From assembly GCA_964247295.1 (NCBI GenBank), contig CAXTTV010000003.1, forward strand, positions 1 through 64,000: 64,000 bases of DNA, given 5' to 3'. The notes beneath the pieces are model-generated. The model worked only from the letters and a program-made list of their open reading frames with translations. It was not told the DNA's origin and made no database searches. A program made the position numbers and the translations under genes. Positions 43,616-52,466 of this stretch are shown in pieces; positions within the stretch are counted from its first letter, which is position 1; each line of letters starts with the position of its first letter. The stretch is from CAXTTV01 sp964247295 (GTDB lineage: Bacteria > Chloroflexota > Ktedonobacteria > Ktedonobacterales > Ktedonobacteraceae).

Positions 43616-46027
43616 ATGGTTTATACTTTTGTAGAACAAGATTCTTCGCCACGCGATGCCGCCGAGCGCTCCGCCCAGCACCTGCTTGCGCTGGTTCGGA
43701 AATATATGTCTTCCGTTGAGATAGAGCTTGTTACACGGGCCCTCCAACTGGCTCAAGAGGTGACCCAGGGAGTAAGAGGCTTTCGCACTCTTCCTCCTTT
43801 TGAGCATGCTCTGGCGATCTCGACGATCCTTGCCGAGATGCATATTGATGCGATTGGGATTGCCTCTGGTCTGGTCTTTGAGGCCATTGATGCTTCGTTG
43901 CTCTCAATTGAAAGGATCGAGGGTGAGCTGGGCCACGCGGTCGCTCGTGTGGTTGAAAGTATATCCCGCTTGAATATTCTAGAGCGCAAAAAGCAGAGCA
44001 TGGAGATGGAGCGCGCATCCTCTCAAGCAGATGTTAGCGTTGGGCGCGATGCGAAAAAGCGTCGAGTGCGCGAAGCGATGCATCAGCAACAGGCAGAGAC
44101 CGTTCGTAAAATGTTTATGGGGATGGCTGATGATCCACGGGTGGTTCTGCTCAAGCTAGCATACCGTCTGTACGCGATGCGTCATCTCCGTGCCTCCCTA
44201 AGGGAGGGGCAGCCCGCCGATGCCGAGCAGATCAAGATGGCCCAGGAGACGCGAGATATCTATTCGCCTCTGGCTGGTCGCCTGGGGATGTCGCGCGCCG
44301 AATGCGAGCTGGATGATCTCTCGTTCGCGGTCCTTGAGCCTGATACCAGCGATTGGCTTCGCGATCAGATTGAGGCTGAGAGCATTCACTGGCGTTCGTA
44401 TGTGAACCGCATCTGTGGCATCCTGCGGGAGGAGATGGCGAAACTAGGGATCAAAGCCGAAGTTTCGGGTCGTATGAAGCATCTCTATAGTTTCTACAAA
44501 AAGCTGAAGCGTAACGCTGGCAATGTAGAAACGCTAGAAGGCCTCAAGGCCGCCGCTGACTTTAGCCAGATCCACGATCTTATTGCCTTCCGTATTCTGG
44601 TAAATACCACGTCAGATTGCTATGTAGCCCTTGGGCATGTGCATAGCCTCTGGCGACCAAAAGACGGTCGGATCAAAGACTTTGTAGCCAATCCCAAACC
44701 CAATGGGTATCGTGCCCTGCATACCACTGTTTTCTGCATGGATAACCAGCTTGTTGAGATCCAGATTCGCACCTTTGAGATGCATGAAATGGCGGAGTAT
44801 GGTGTGGCGATGCACTGGCATTATAAAGATGTCGGTGACACCGCTTCGTCCTCAGCGAAAGAACTGCTCTCCTGGTTACGTCAGCTTGCCGATTGGCAAA
44901 AAGAGCTTCGTAGCTCGAATGGCAACGAAAGCGAGATTGTCGAGAGTATTCGGGAAGATATTTTTGATGAGCAGATCTATGTATTTACGCCTCGGGGTGA
45001 GGTGAGGGATCTTCCTGTCGGCTCGACACCGTTGGATTTTGCTTACCGCATTCATTCCGAAGTTGGCGATAAATGCGCGGGAGCGCGGGTAACGGTGAGC
45101 AGCGGTTCTGGCGAGGCCGATCGCCTGACAACTCGTATGGTACCGCTCGACTACGAACTGAAAAACGGCGATATCATTGATATTGTTACCAACCGCACCG
45201 CTCATCCCACCCGTGACTGGCTCCACTTTGCCCGGACCGCCAACGCCCGTAGCAAGATCCGACGCTACCTGAAGATTCATGAGCGCGATATCAATATTCA
45301 GATCGGGCGGGAGCGCCTGGATCGCGAGAGCAAGCTCAGAGTTGGTCGTGGTCTGGAGGTACTGACAGAGGATAGCCAGAACTGGCTGGCAGCCGAGTTT
45401 AAAGAGGAAACCTTTGAAGACCTGCTCTCCGCCATCGGAACGGATAAGCTGCGCCCGCACGCTGTCGCGGTCAGGCTTAGCGAGTATCTTCCACAGCCAC
45501 GAGATCCCAGGGAGGAAGCGGGAGACGAGATCACGATCCCCTCAACGCGATCTTCCGCCAGTTCGGCAACCCTGGAGGTAGCTGGCGTCAGTGGCCTGCT
45601 GACACGGCTGGCGAACTGCTGTTGCCCTCTTCCAGGCGACGACATTGTTGGATTTATTAGTCGGGGGAAAGGTGTGATTATTCATAGAACCGATTGTCGA
45701 AATATCAAACGCTACCATACCGAGCAGAGCGAGCGTCTGGTGGCGGTGACCTGGACAACTATGAACAATCAGCGGTATCTTGCCTCGATTGTGATTGTGG
45801 CGCAAGACCGCCCTGGTCTGATCCGTGATGTCGCCACCGTAGTCTCTGATGCCGGCGTGAATATGAACACCGTTACCACCTCAGTCACTAAAGGCCAGGC
45901 GATTATCAGCACGCAGATAAACGTTGACAGTATAGAGCAGATGGAGCAGCTTTTCCACAAGATCCAGCGGATCAAAGGAGTCAGCCATGTTGCCCGAGAT
46001 CTTGGCCGCAAGCCCAGCGCTCTGTAG
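43616..46027 (+). CDS. Second Rel paralogue with inactivated hydrolase domain
   Basis: 803 residues, same domain order as the gene upstream. The HD region is degenerate: HDVVED is replaced by FEAIDA (about 88-93), and KLADRIHNMRT by KLAYRLYAMRH, so the hydrolase should be dead. The synthetase keeps DLIAFRILV, GRIKDFVANPK, NGYRALHTTVF and EIQIRT. TGS (DLPVGSTPLDFAYRIH), the Cys segment (NCCCPLPGDDIVGF) and ACT (AQDRPGLIRDVATVV) are present. Probably a synthetase-only or regulatory Rel. Followed by a strong bidirectional terminator. Confidence 0.93.
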   Translation: MVYTFVEQDSSPRDAAERSAQHLLALVRKYMSSVEIELVTRALQLAQEVTQGVRGFRTLPPFEHALAISTILAEMHIDAIGIASGLVFEAIDASLLSIERIEGELGHAVARVVESISRLNILERKKQSMEMERASSQADVSVGRDAKKRRVREAMHQQQAETVRKMFMGMADDPRVVLLKLAYRLYAMRHLRASLREGQPADAEQIKMAQETRDIYSPLAGRLGMSRAECELDDLSFAVLEPDTSDWLRDQIEAESIHWRSYVNRICGILREEMAKLGIKAEVSGRMKHLYSFYKKLKRNAGNVETLEGLKAAADFSQIHDLIAFRILVNTTSDCYVALGHVHSLWRPKDGRIKDFVANPKPNGYRALHTTVFCMDNQLVEIQIRTFEMHEMAEYGVAMHWHYKDVGDTASSSAKELLSWLRQLADWQKELRSSNGNESEIVESIREDIFDEQIYVFTPRGEVRDLPVGSTPLDFAYRIHSEVGDKCAGARVTVSSGSGEADRLTTRMVPLDYELKNGDIIDIVTNRTAHPTRDWLHFARTANARSKIRRYLKIHERDINIQIGRERLDRESKLRVGRGLEVLTEDSQNWLAAEFKEETFEDLLSAIGTDKLRPHAVAVRLSEYLPQPRDPREEAGDEITIPSTRSSASSATLEVAGVSGLLTRLANCCCPLPGDDIVGFISRGKGVIIHRTDCRNIKRYHTEQSERLVAVTWTTMNNQRYLASIVIVAQDRPGLIRDVATVVSDAGVNMNTVTTSVTKGQAIISTQINVDSIEQMEQLFHKIQRIKGVSHVARDLGRKPSAL

Positions 46028-46030
46028 ATA

Positions 46031-46080
46031 ATAGACGATAAAAAAGGTTCTCAATACTGGGAACCTTTTTTATCGTCTAT
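46031..46080. terminator. Bidirectional terminator between rel and the sigma factor gene
   Basis: A perfect 20-bp inverted repeat (46031-46050 with 46061-46080) with a 10-nt loop. A and T runs inside the stem place six T after the core stem GGTTC/GAACC on either strand. It serves both convergent genes. Confidence 0.92.
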
Positions 46081-46110
46081 TCGCCTTTGTGTATAGTCAG
46101 AAGAGGGAGT

Positions 46111-47352
46111 TTAGCCGCGTAGCCGCTCTAACACAGGTGGCTGACGAAGTTTCGCCAGAGCCCCGGCCTCGATCTGTCTGACCCGCTCACGAGTAATACC
46201 CAGCTCACGTCCCACCTGTTCCAGGGGATGCGCCTGCCCATTGCCCAGGCCAAAGCGAAGCTGAAGGACCAGGCGTTCTCGGGGTGTAAGAACCGACTCA
46301 AGAACTCGCTGAACTTCATCCTTCAGAGTCTGAGTTGTCGCAATCTCTTCTGGCGAGGCCGACTCGGTATCCGCCAGAACATCGCCCAGCTCCTGCTCCT
46401 CATCCTCACCGACGGGTAGCTCCAGCGAAACTGGAGCGCCGGGGGCGGCCTGAAGCTCCATCATGCGAACCGGATCGAGTCCAGTTGCCTCAGCCAGCTC
46501 CTGCTCCGTAGGTTCGCGACCAAGCTCCTGAAGCAGGCGCTGACGCTCACGTCGGATGCGGTTAAGAGCGGTATTCACATAGACAGGGAGTCGGATCGTG
46601 CGGCCCTTATCGGCGACCGCCCGGCTAATCGCCTGACGAATCCACCAGGTCGCGTGGGTTGAGAAACGATGGCCGCGTCGCCAGTCGTAGCGCTGGACCG
46701 CCCGGATCAGCCCAATATTGCCCTCCTGAATCAAGTCCAGAAGAGTCAATCCACGTCCAACGTATCGTTTAGCGATACTCACAACCAGGCGCAGGTTGGC
46801 GAGAATAAACTGCTTCATCGCATCTCGGTCACCCTGCTCGATCCGTTTCGCCAGCTCAATCTCGCGCTCATGAGTAATCATCGGGACCCGGCCAATTTCA
46901 CGTAGATATGTCATTACGGCATCGGATTCACCCGCATCGGACTCATTCGTTGAGTTCTCATCCTGATCCTCAGACCGGCGACGGCGCATAGGAGTGCGAC
47001 GAAGCGTGGAGGCTTCCTCGTGAGGGACAGTTGGCAGATTAAGCATAGAAACCGCTTCCGCCAGCTCGGGCGCGCCTTCTAGTTGAGTCAGTTCATCATG
47101 CATTTGAGACATTTCTTCCAACTCAATAGGGGCTGGTTCCAGAGTTGTTAGGTCTTCCTCCAGCTCCTGATCTTCCTTTTCTAACTCGTCCACCTCTTCA
47201 ATCACATCGTCCGTTGGTGTATAATCGAGATCCTTACCCAGCAATTGCTCGATATCAAACTGCTGGTCCAGATCAGGGATTTTCTTTTCATTCTTGTCTA
47301 AAAGAAGCGCATTTCCCGTCATGGCACGCTCACGCTGTTGCAGTTCAATCAT
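46111..47352 (-). CDS. rpoD: Primary RNA polymerase sigma factor (RpoD/SigA)
   Basis: 413 residues. A long acidic N-terminus (to about residue 145) replaces region 1.1. Region 1.2 begins at DAVMTYLREIGRVP. Region 2 includes NLRLVVSIAKRYVGRGL, LLDLIQEGNIGLIRAV and the -10-binding RFSTHATWWIRQAI. Region 3 has RIRRERQRLLQELGREPTEQELA, and region 4 ends with GITRERVRQIEAGALAKLR, the -35-binding helix. The consensus-like promoters in this window fit such a factor. The ATG at 47352 follows GGAGGG. The 313 bp upstream contain TATAAT on the minus strand at 47567-47562 without a clear -35, and no gene. Confidence 0.95.
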   Translation of the reverse strand: MIELQQRERAMTGNALLLDKNEKKIPDLDQQFDIEQLLGKDLDYTPTDDVIEEVDELEKEDQELEEDLTTLEPAPIELEEMSQMHDELTQLEGAPELAEAVSMLNLPTVPHEEASTLRRTPMRRRRSEDQDENSTNESDAGESDAVMTYLREIGRVPMITHEREIELAKRIEQGDRDAMKQFILANLRLVVSIAKRYVGRGLTLLDLIQEGNIGLIRAVQRYDWRRGHRFSTHATWWIRQAISRAVADKGRTIRLPVYVNTALNRIRRERQRLLQELGREPTEQELAEATGLDPVRMMELQAAPGAPVSLELPVGEDEEQELGDVLADTESASPEEIATTQTLKDEVQRVLESVLTPRERLVLQLRFGLGNGQAHPLEQVGRELGITRERVRQIEAGALAKLRQPPVLERLRG

Positions 47353-47665
47353 TCTACGCCCTCCATGAAACGTAATATCTTAAGCAGCAAGATAGCCGTC
47401 TATCATTAACACTTTTTCAGTTCCTCACCCAGGGGAATTATCCAATCAACAGGAGATCCTGGTCTGAGCGCCGGTGGGAGGAGTCAAAAACGTGCTTTCT
47501 CTATTTATCTCTTTTAAAAAGCAAACAGAGCCGGACTGGAATTTATTCCTTCGCCATCTTAATTATAACGCATGAACCCCCGACCTTCTAGTCCTATTTG
47601 AGTTTCCATAGAAGCTCGCCAATAAAATGAGTATAGTACTATGTACGTTTGAGTCTTTTTTTAAG

Positions 47666-48346
47666 TCACAATGTCTCGCTCACAGTTCTGGCTTCCTCCT
47701 CGGCCTGTCCTTTCTTCAGGGCTTTGGATCGTACACGAATTCTTCGGAGAATGTTGATACACTGCCACGCCAAAACCAAAAATATACCGAGGGCCAGAAT
47801 AAATCCAGAGAAGGCTCCTAAAATATCTCCAACGGTCTCCCAACTAGCGTTGAAAATATAGCCGAGCGTTAAAGGGATAGCAGCGCCAATGGCTTCTCCA
47901 AACAGATCGTACAAAACAAATTTCTTGTACGTGTAGCGGTCCGCGCCCGCGACGATGTTGATCACTCCTCCCAGCCCTGACACCAGAAACCGACTAAAAA
48001 AGACAGCCCAGCCTCCATGGCGTTGAAAGTACAGACGCGATCGCGAGACAGAATTGGGAGAGATCCATTTGTGCTTTCCCGGCTTCTCAATGCGATCCAG
48101 AAGTTGCCCACCCCAGCGCTTCCCAATCCAGTACCCTACGTTATCTCCACAGCAGGAGGCAGTAACGGTGATAATCTCCAGCACAAAAATGTTGAAATCT
48201 CCGACAACGGCAAATGCTGCCGCAGCCAGCAGCATCAGGCTTATTGGCAGAGGCAATCCAATAGCGGCAATAAAGATGGTGACCCAGAGCACGGGATAGC
48301 CGTACAACTGTACCCAGGTTATCAATACCGGTAGAATCGCGCTCAC
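47666..48346 (-). CDS. DedA/VTT-domain membrane protein
   Basis: 226 residues with about five hydrophobic segments. The DedA core has IGLPLPISLMLLAAAAF, GDNVGYWIGKRWG and SRFLVSGLGGVINIVAG (the R/G motif of the re-entrant loop). DedA proteins are membrane proteins, some of which flip lipid carriers. The GTG start follows GGGGGAG and overlaps the stop of the next upstream gene by 4 nt, so the two are coupled. Confidence 0.9.
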   Translation of the reverse strand: MSAILPVLITWVQLYGYPVLWVTIFIAAIGLPLPISLMLLAAAAFAVVGDFNIFVLEIITVTASCCGDNVGYWIGKRWGGQLLDRIEKPGKHKWISPNSVSRSRLYFQRHGGWAVFFSRFLVSGLGGVINIVAGADRYTYKKFVLYDLFGEAIGAAIPLTLGYIFNASWETVGDILGAFSGFILALGIFLVLAWQCINILRRIRVRSKALKKGQAEEEARTVSETL

Positions 48347-48828
48347 CGATCTCCCCCAAAATCTATTCTACATTCCTGACGGCCAGGAGCGTTCAGTCTT
48401 GTTTGAATCTGCGTTGGCTTTGCGCGCTGTGGATGCTGCCGATGATACTCCTCAATTGCCTGCTGAGTATTTTCGATCACTTTGTTCACATCCTGTTTGT
48501 TGGTGGTCGCGATCCGCATGAGGGTCAGATGGCGCTGTTCAAAGGGGGTGATCTTTTTTTTGTTAATACGCAACTCCAGGTATAGATAATTCTCGGGGAC
48601 ATGGTAATGGTGGGCGATATATGGGACCGTCATCCATGGCCGAACTGTCCGCACATCCCCCTTATTCGCGAGCGTGTTCTGCTGCTGCAAGTGTTGAAGG
48701 GCCTGAATCGTGGTTGTCGCTGCTACTGCTGTGATGAGCAGTGCCAGGACAGCAAACAAAGAGATCAGGGTCAGCCGCACACGATCTTTTTTGAGGTTGA
48801 GATATCTTGACGAGTTATTCACTAACAA
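48343..48828 (-). CDS. Hypothetical single-TM protein coupled to DedA
   Basis: Up to 161 residues. One N-terminal membrane span (about 18-40, LTLISLFAVLALLITAVAAT) is followed by a soluble domain of about 115 residues with HHYHVPENYLYLELRIN, which looks like a small LysM-like or helical region. No family recognised. The start is unsure: TTG at 48828, GTG at 48822 or GTG at 48780, none with a ribosome site. It is divergent from dut with almost no space between them. Confidence 0.65.
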   Translation of the reverse strand: MLVNNSSRYLNLKKDRVRLTLISLFAVLALLITAVAATTTIQALQHLQQQNTLANKGDVRTVRPWMTVPYIAHHYHVPENYLYLELRINKKKITPFEQRHLTLMRIATTNKQDVNKVIENTQQAIEEYHRQHPQRAKPTQIQTRLNAPGRQECRIDFGGDR

Positions 48829-48842
48829 CTAGAATAGCACTC

Positions 48843-49301
48843 ATGGATGCATTTCCGCAAGGCAAAAAAATTGATGTCAAGATCGGGCGGGTCGATGCTT
48901 CTCTGCCTCTACCAACATATGCTACTTCTGGCTCCGTTGGGTTCGATCTTTTCTGTCGTATAGATACGGAGGTTCCGCCTCGCTCGCTGGGTATGATACC
49001 TGGCAATGTAATTGTGCAGACACCTTCCGGTTATATGCTATTGTTGACGCTGCGCAGTAGTACGCCGCGCCGCAAGGGGCTACTGGCCCCTCATGGAGTT
49101 GGAATTATCGACCAGGATTACTGTGGTGAGGGTGATGAGCTGATGATCCAGGTGTATAATTTTCTAGATACGCCGGCTCTGGTTCAGCGCGGAGAGCGGA
49201 TCGCTCAAGGAATATTTGTCCCGATCGCGCAAGCTCATTGGCAAGACATGGACGAGATTGGTCATGGTCGTGGTGGGTTTGGAAGTACCGGGGAGTTTTA
49301 A
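48843..49301 (+). CDS. dut: dUTP diphosphatase (dUTPase-fold)
   Basis: 152 residues. All five trimeric-dUTPase motifs are seen: SGSVGFDLFC (I), RSSTPRRKG (II), GVGIIDQDYCGEGDE (III), GERIAQGIF (IV) and RGGFGSTG (V, the Phe-Gly-Ser-Thr lid). It hydrolyses dUTP to dUMP. Motif II has Thr-Pro where PRSG is usual, so dCTP deaminase-like variation is possible. The ATG at 48843 is chosen over a TTG at 48807 that would overlap the divergent gene. DnaJ follows 2 bp later. Confidence 0.9.
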   Translation: MDAFPQGKKIDVKIGRVDASLPLPTYATSGSVGFDLFCRIDTEVPPRSLGMIPGNVIVQTPSGYMLLLTLRSSTPRRKGLLAPHGVGIIDQDYCGEGDELMIQVYNFLDTPALVQRGERIAQGIFVPIAQAHWQDMDEIGHGRGGFGSTGEF

Positions 49302-49303
49302 CG

Positions 49304-49597
49304 ATGCCAGAGAATTATTATACGCTGCTGCATATCGCCCGTACTGCCTCACTGGAGGAGGTCCGCCGGGCCTACTATCAACAGGTTCGCCTTCATCATC
49401 CCGATGTAAACCAACAGCAGAACGATCTCACGATTAAACGCCTGAACGAGGCCTATACTGTTCTGCGCGATCCCACGCGTCGAGCGGCGTACGATAAACA
49501 GCTTCGGACCTCGTATCGCTCCTCCGAAGAGAAAATGACTTGGGTGCAGGGGATGTTTGGGTTTGTGCGCGAGCTCAAGAAAAACATGCGCGACTGA
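49304..49597 (+). CDS. Small J-domain protein (DnaJ-like)
   Basis: 97 residues. The J-domain (NYYTLLHIARTASLEEVRRAYYQQVRLHHPDVN) has the HPD tripeptide near residue 33, which stimulates DnaK ATPase, then a short C-terminal helical tail. No zinc or C-terminal substrate domains, so it is a specialised co-chaperone rather than DnaJ itself. The ATG follows GGGGAG inside the end of dut, 2 bp after its stop. Confidence 0.9.
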   Translation: MPENYYTLLHIARTASLEEVRRAYYQQVRLHHPDVNQQQNDLTIKRLNEAYTVLRDPTRRAAYDKQLRTSYRSSEEKMTWVQGMFGFVRELKKNMRD

Positions 49598-50020
49598 AAA
49601 TCTGTTACTCGTTGGATGTGGTGCAGGACGATCCAAGGAATAGTATGCTCCCACCTCGCCAAGGCTGATAGATCGGACCGCGTGCGTGGCGACGCGTGCC
49701 GCATCTGGCGCACCGCGCAAGGCATCGGGTACCCTACCTGATTGGACCCGATGGCATGCCCACGCTTACCGAAGCGCTACAACCACACGTAGGGGGCGTC
49801 CTTCCTTTGCCAGCCTTTGACATTTTCCAACAGAATCGCTTGCGACTCCCCTATATGGCTTGGGTGCTCTCCATATCACCTTCCCTTTTCTCACATTTCA
49901 ATAGAACTGCATATGCCCTAATTGGAACGGTAATCCGAGTAGTTTTCAACCAGGTCTATGAAACAAACGTTTTGCCTGGAACGTGCCTTTATGAGAAAAG
50001 TAAAGGAAATAGGTGATGAT
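49598..50020. repeat. GC-rich intergenic repeat element
   Basis: About 420 bp without a supported gene. It includes the 24-bp core at 49695-49718, which is the reverse complement of 29030-29053, and a GCATCGGGT / ACCCGATGG dyad. From about 49816 a TTGACATTTTCCAACAG stretch resembles one at 63757, with similar bases after it. Confidence 0.65.
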
Positions 50021-50391
50021 ATGGATGCGAATACCTTTTCTCAGAATGAAACTCCCGATGATTCCTGGCAACAGCCCGCGAGCGCGGAACAGCGTCAACG
50101 CGTGAACGCTCCCTACCAGGCTCCGACGGCCCAGCCAAATCAGCCTCAGAGCCTACCACATCCCAGTGTGATTGCGGCCAGATTCAACAGCAGGTTGATC
50201 AGGCTATCGACCATCTGGCAAGCCAGGTTCCCGGTGGGGATCGCTTCTCCCAGCAAGCGAAAGAGGCAGCCTCAGGCGCGATCGATGGTCTGGAGCAGCA
50301 ACTTCAGGCCGAGCTACAACGGCGTCTGGGGAGCACGGGGGCGGGTTTCCTTGATGGGGGCAACAATAACAACAGTGGTGGCAGTCTGTAG
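50021..50391 (+). pseudogene. Small Gln-rich helical protein gene disrupted by a one-base frameshift
   Basis: Start ATG at 50021 (after AAGGAAATAGG) reads MDANTFSQNETPDDSWQQ and a Pro/Gln-rich segment. Near 50150-50170 the natural coding frame moves to the -1 frame. There it reads CDCGQIQQQVDQAIDHLASQ, then an amphipathic helix with GLEQQLQAELQRRLG, ending in GGNNNNSGGSL and TAG at 50389-50391. The uninterrupted first frame past that point turns into low-quality sequence. A one-base deletion, in the genome or in the sequencing, explains it. The intact protein would have about 123 residues. Function unknown. Confidence 0.65.
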
Positions 50392-50447
50392 GAAAGCACG
50401 TTCAGATGCGTTGGTGAAAGACCAACAGCGCACGTAAACGTGCTATC

Positions 50448-51293
50448 CTATTTATAGGCGACCACACCAAAGGCCTCGGGCCGCCGGATAATGCGTGAAA
50501 AACCAGCCTCCTGAAGGCGTTTCAAGGACCCCTTGGTGATGGCGCTTCCTGATTTACTGTTGAGATCCCCAATATAATGGAAGAGCCGGCCTCTGGGCTT
50601 TAAGACTCTGAATAGTTGCCGGTAGAACTCACCTGAGTAGAGCTGACCGGCCCGACTAAAAGCTGGTGGATCATGGATAATCCGGTCAAAAGAGTTATTC
50701 TCTAGCTCGGGGACCAGTTCATAGGCATCCCCGAGCAGTTGCTGCACTTTGGGATTTGTGAGTAACGGCTGCGACCACGGGTTTTCTCGAAGGATCGCCT
50801 GAGCTCCAGGGTCAAATTCAATGGTTACCACCTCGGAGGCGGTGCGAGCGGCCTCGATCGCAGTATAGCCTAGGCCAGTGGCGGTGTCGAGGACGCGACC
50901 GACAAGGGGCTGGATCGTCGTAACCTTTTTCAGCGTATCCTGCCAGGGATCGATATCTTTGATCCGGTGCATAATAAAGCCGGAGAGCAGCATACTGGGC
51001 GCGCCAGCGGTGGGGTAGAGGCTACAGATCAACCCGGTCTTCTCGGAATAGACCTGAATAGCCCCAACACTGTTATTGTCATCGACGCGAAAGCAGCGGG
51101 AGTCGGCCTCTGCAATCTTCCTGGCATCCTCCCAGCGTAGCAGCTCACCAGTAGGGAAACGCGCTCCCGACCCCTCGATTCTTACCTCAACCTGTGTTCT
51201 ACCAAGATCCGGCGAGATTTCCATGGTAGAAGCACCTGTTCGCTGAGCATGTAAGAGGGGCCTGATCTGGTATAACGACAGGACGATTGACAT
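50448..51293 (-). CDS. SAM-dependent methyltransferase (spermidine-synthase-like / COG2521-like)
   Basis: 281 residues. An N-terminal beta domain (about 1-120, VEVRIEGSGARFPTGELLRWED) precedes a class I methyltransferase domain with motif I VLDTATGLGYTAIEAA, motif II VTIEFDPGA and the catalytic-type IIHDPPAFS. The pattern recalls the predicted methyltransferase group common in archaea (COG2521). Substrate unknown. The ATG at 51293 follows AAAGGAAG. Confidence 0.8.
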   Translation of the reverse strand: MSIVLSLYQIRPLLHAQRTGASTMEISPDLGRTQVEVRIEGSGARFPTGELLRWEDARKIAEADSRCFRVDDNNSVGAIQVYSEKTGLICSLYPTAGAPSMLLSGFIMHRIKDIDPWQDTLKKVTTIQPLVGRVLDTATGLGYTAIEAARTASEVVTIEFDPGAQAILRENPWSQPLLTNPKVQQLLGDAYELVPELENNSFDRIIHDPPAFSRAGQLYSGEFYRQLFRVLKPRGRLFHYIGDLNSKSGSAITKGSLKRLQEAGFSRIIRRPEAFGVVAYK

Positions 51294-51385
51294 AACTTTA
51301 CTTCCTTTCAACCCAATAGTACGTCTGCCATTATAGCATTTGATGCGCGAGTAACGACCTCGTTTATCCTGTCAAGGTATGAAAG

Positions 51386-51412
51386 GTGGACCCATGATTT
51401 TCATGGGTCCAC
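51386..51412. other. Perfect 12-bp hairpin, function unknown
   Basis: GTGGACCCATGA / TCATGGGTCCAC with a 3-nt loop and no T run on either strand. It lies 93 bp upstream of the methyltransferase start and before the terC leader. Confidence 0.6.
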
Positions 51413-51494
51413 TCGCGTAGAGAGAGTTTTAGGTACAAATGCGGATGGACATCTGAGTAATCCATAGTAATTACTAAATCGTGATAGTAATAGA

Positions 51495-51528
51495 GACATC
51501 CATCAAATAATCCTTTTTGGTGGATGTC
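51495..51528 (+). promoter_or_regulatory. Hairpin in the terC 5' region
   Basis: GACATCCATC pairs with GGTGGATGTC (one G-T). The right arm's GATGTCC (51523-51529) could instead pair with GGACATC at 51447-51453, so two exclusive folds are possible before terC. I did not find the conserved yybP-ykoY manganese riboswitch core. Confidence 0.4.
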
Positions 51529-51563
51529 CTATCCTGGCAGTCGTTGTTGAAAGGGGCCTTCTA

Positions 51564-52283
51564 TTGTTTGAGTTATTAAGTGCCATTGGTGGTATTATTC
51601 TTGTAGATCTGGTTTTAAGTGGAGATAATGCTCTGGTGATTGGGGCCGCCGCATCTAGCTTACCCCGCAAACAACGTCTCCTGGCGATCACAGCAGGTGG
51701 GAGCGCGGCGATTGTGCTCCGGATCATTTTCGCGATTATCGCTACCTTGCTGCTTCGACTTCCACTACTTCAAGCTATAGGAGCAGTATTACTTATTTTT
51801 ATTGCGATCAAGTTGCTCTCTGAGCGCGACACTCAAGAAAGCATGCACTCACAGGCGAGCGAGATCAATACTCCTAAGGAGATAAAATCCGTCAGTTTTT
51901 TATCAGCCTTTGTCACAATTTTGATCGCGGATGTCACGATGAGTTTGGATAATGTGCTGGCGGTTGGCGCGATTGCGAATGGAAATATTACCACTCTTGC
52001 TCTTGGGATAGTGGTGAGTATTCTTTTGATCCTGGTTGGTAGTACGCTGGTGGCAGAGGTTATCAGTAAGGTGCCCTGGTTGATGGATATAGCGTCTCTG
52101 GTACTGGCCTGGACGGCGGCGCAGATGATGTTAAATGATCTGCGTCTGGGTCCGATTCTGGCGAATTATTCCTGGTCTTCCTATGTATTGTCCGCTCTGG
52201 CGTTATCAACAGTTTTGATCGCGGATATCTTATTGCGTCGCCGGGATACTCGTCGTGCGAAAGAGGCGATCGTCAAACAATAA
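51564..52283 (+). CDS. TerC-family membrane protein (YjbE/Alx-like)
   Basis: 239 residues with seven hydrophobic helices. TerC signatures occur twice: DLVLSGDNALVIG in helix 1 and DVTMSLDNVLAVGAIA near residue 130, carrying the conserved Asp/Asn that bind metal. The family exports manganese or protects against metal and redox stress. The TTG start follows AAAGGGG. A hairpin region precedes it. Confidence 0.9.
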   Translation: MFELLSAIGGIILVDLVLSGDNALVIGAAASSLPRKQRLLAITAGGSAAIVLRIIFAIIATLLLRLPLLQAIGAVLLIFIAIKLLSERDTQESMHSQASEINTPKEIKSVSFLSAFVTILIADVTMSLDNVLAVGAIANGNITTLALGIVVSILLILVGSTLVAEVISKVPWLMDIASLVLAWTAAQMMLNDLRLGPILANYSWSSYVLSALALSTVLIADILLRRRDTRRAKEAIVKQ

Positions 52284-52466
52284 GGTCTCAAGTGTTGTTG
52301 GATGGGCTTCGCGTGTGCGCCCCTGGGACCACATTGTACCATCAAAAAACATTTTCGTGGCAAGTATGAGGGTGCCCCCTGGCTGGCCGTATCCAGTTTG
52401 ATCCTCTTCCACCTCTATGCTACTATTTTACAAGGACGAATTTTTAGCGATATATAGAGGTTCAGC

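Noticed and set aside
44198..46011. Several minus-strand frames opposite the second rel gene
   Set aside because: Antisense shadows of the rel coding sequence with no ribosome sites.
50172..50437. Continuation of the first frame in the Gln-rich gene
   Set aside because: The residues become Arg/Ser-rich and unlike a natural protein, while the -1 frame gives a clear Gln/Ala-rich helix and Asn/Gly tail.
51413..51563. yybP-ykoY manganese riboswitch before terC
   Set aside because: The conserved loop sequences were not found by eye, although a structured leader remains possible.
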